Below, in pieces: positions 41,789 to 42,593 of a stretch of 42,593 nucleotides of DNA. The notes under the pieces were generated by a model, which saw only the letters and a list, made by a program, of their open reading frames with translations, had not been told where the DNA came from and did no database searches. The stretch covers positions 1-42,593 of the forward strand of contig JALSJK010000158.1 of the NCBI GenBank assembly GCA_026989395.1. The letters run 5' to 3'. Each line of letters begins with the position of its first letter. The first letter of the stretch is position 1. This DNA is from Methylomonas sp. GTDB lineage: Bacteria > Pseudomonadota > Gammaproteobacteria > Methylococcales > Methylomonadaceae. A program made the position numbers and the translations under genes.

Positions 41789-42079
41789 TTATCTGTGTTT
41801 CGTTATCTTTTCTTTATGCTTTATTAGCTGGCGATCTAACTTATCAACCAAATTATCGATGGCTGCATACATATCCTCCTGATGATCTTCAGCAAACAAT
41901 GTTGCCCCACTGATATGGACAGTTGCCTCAGCTTTTTTATTCAACTTTTCAACCCCCAAAATAACATGAACATCGGTTACATGATCAAAATGACGCTCCA
42001 ATTTTTGAAATTTCGTTTCAACATAGGCTCGTAATGAGTCAGTCACTTCCAAATGGTGGCCCGTTATACTTATCTGCAT
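41789..42079 (-). CDS. hpf: Ribosome hibernation promoting factor (short HPF/YhbH type)
   Basis: Binds 30S subunits and promotes inactive 100S ribosome dimers in stationary phase. The 96-residue length fits the short form. The MQISITGHHLEVTDSLRAYVETKFQKLERHFDHV start and the EDMYAAIDNLVDKLDRQLIKHKEK C-terminal part are typical. It has a GGAG ribosome binding site 9 nt upstream and follows rpoN after 247 bp, the usual rpoN-hpf order. Confidence 0.96.
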   Translation of the reverse strand: MQISITGHHLEVTDSLRAYVETKFQKLERHFDHVTDVHVILGVEKLNKKAEATVHISGATLFAEDHQEDMYAAIDNLVDKLDRQLIKHKEKITKHR

Positions 42080-42200
42080 AAAAATTAACTCCTCTGTAAA
42101 AAACTTGTGACCTTTATTCTAATTTCGCATTTATAGTACACAATTATTGCAATTTCAGATAATGCAAAATTGAGTTCTTAGCTATCCTTTGGCCATTGAT

Positions 42201-42227
42201 AAAAAACGCATGTTCGTTAGAGAACAT
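42201..42227 (-). terminator. Probable intrinsic terminator downstream of rpoN
   Basis: On the minus strand ATGTTC pairs with GAACAT (42222-42227 with 42210-42215), loop 6 nt, then GCG and six Ts. The stem is short and AT-rich, so strength is moderate. It lies about 100 bp after the rpoN stop, in the gap before hpf. Confidence 0.6.
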
Positions 42228-42326
42228 CATAAAAACAACAATATATTATTACTTTTTCGGCAATTTTACTCAACAAACTCCCAAAAAATTTTCGGTAAAA
42301 TATCATTCCACTCAGATTTTTTCATT

Positions 42327-42593
42327 TTAAATAATCGACTTTCTCTGACTTGAAGAAGGAATCGACAAAGCCTCACGATATTTGGCCACGGTGCGCCGAG
42401 CAACATTGATACCTTTTTCTTTTAATAAATCAGCAATCTTGCTGTCACTTAAAGGTTTTGCCGGGTTTTCTCCTGAAACCAGTTCTTTGATAAAGGCTTT
42501 GATGGCGGTTGCCGAACACTCCCCTCCCGCTGCTGTTGAAACATGACTGGAAAAGAAGTATTTGAATTCAATAATGCCATTGGGTGTGTGCAT
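42327..42593 (-). CDS. rpoN: RNA polymerase sigma-54 factor RpoN, C-terminal fragment (window edge)
   Basis: Only the last 88 residues are in the window; the gene continues beyond the right edge, and the Met at the edge is an internal codon. The RpoN box [10 protein letters not shown], which contacts the -24 promoter element, is intact. It is preceded by [16 protein letters not shown] and the [17 protein letters not shown] helix, both standard for the C-terminal domain. The C-terminal tail runs on about ten residues after the box ([12 protein letters not shown]). Sigma-54 serves nitrogen, motility and stress regulons. Confidence 0.95.
   Translation of the reverse strand: MHTPNGIIEFKYFFSSHVSTAAGGECSATAIKAFIKELVSGENPAKPLSDSKIADLLKEKGINVARRTVAKYREALSIPSSSQRKSII

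Noticed and set aside
42201-42222. CGAACATGCGTTT looks like a Gram-positive-type LexA (DinR) box
   Set aside because: That box type is not expected in this lineage, and the sequence is already explained as the 3' arm and tail of a terminator after rpoN.

Overview
This is a 42.6 kb stretch of bacterial chromosome, AT-rich and gene-dense. It looks like a gammaproteobacterium. The order accA-tilS-pyrG-kdsA-eno-ftsB-ispD-ispF-truD-surE-pcm is the classical gammaproteobacterial block, and lolA, a PBP1b-type enzyme, hrpA, minCDE and rpoN-hpf-rapZ fit as well. Gene content and base composition suggest a methanotroph-like lineage (Methylococcales), but no methane-oxidation marker lies in the window, so that is inference. 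No rRNA, tRNA, CRISPR array or intact insertion sequence was seen.

Layout. 1-14 kb is a long leftward housekeeping series: rarA, accA, tilS, pyrG, kdsA, eno, ftsB, an unknown two-span membrane protein, ispD, ispF, truD, uppP, surE and pcm (cut by the left edge). One rightward Smr-domain gene is inserted between uppP and surE. 13.6-18.4 kb continues leftward with a REC-GGDEF-EAL protein, PBP1b and lolA. A 528-bp gap separates these from a rightward HDOD gene. 19.8-25.5 kb runs leftward with a carboxynorspermidine decarboxylase-like gene, 5-formyltetrahydrofolate cyclo-ligase and hrpA. 25.6-27.7 kb is a small accessory patch: a SprA-type HExxH protein, a low-GC gene that may belong to the uracil-DNA glycosylase superfamily, and a metallophosphoesterase. 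ispG follows.

29.4-34.75 kb is the most unusual part. A 1036-residue membrane protein joins an ExeA-like AAA+ ATPase to a periplasmic SH3-like plus von Willebrand A region that resembles the C-terminal half of the type VI secretion kinase PpkA. It is divergent from an ABC ATPase/FtsX-type permease pair. This recalls the TagS/TagT-PpkA threonine-phosphorylation pathway, but with the kinase replaced by an AAA+ module and no secretion genes visible.

34.9-42.6 kb returns to core functions: thiC behind a TPP riboswitch, minC-minD-minE plus a small winged-helix protein (rightward), then mgtE, rapZ, hpf and the end of rpoN (leftward), with clear intrinsic terminators after mgtE and hpf and a weaker one after rpoN.

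Together the core genes cover isoprenoid precursors (ispD, ispF, ispG), undecaprenyl carrier recycling, peptidoglycan synthesis and division (PBP1b, ftsB, minCDE), lipoprotein transport, nucleotide, fatty-acid and thiamine synthesis, and tRNA modification. All functions are read from sequence motifs and gene order; no database search was run.
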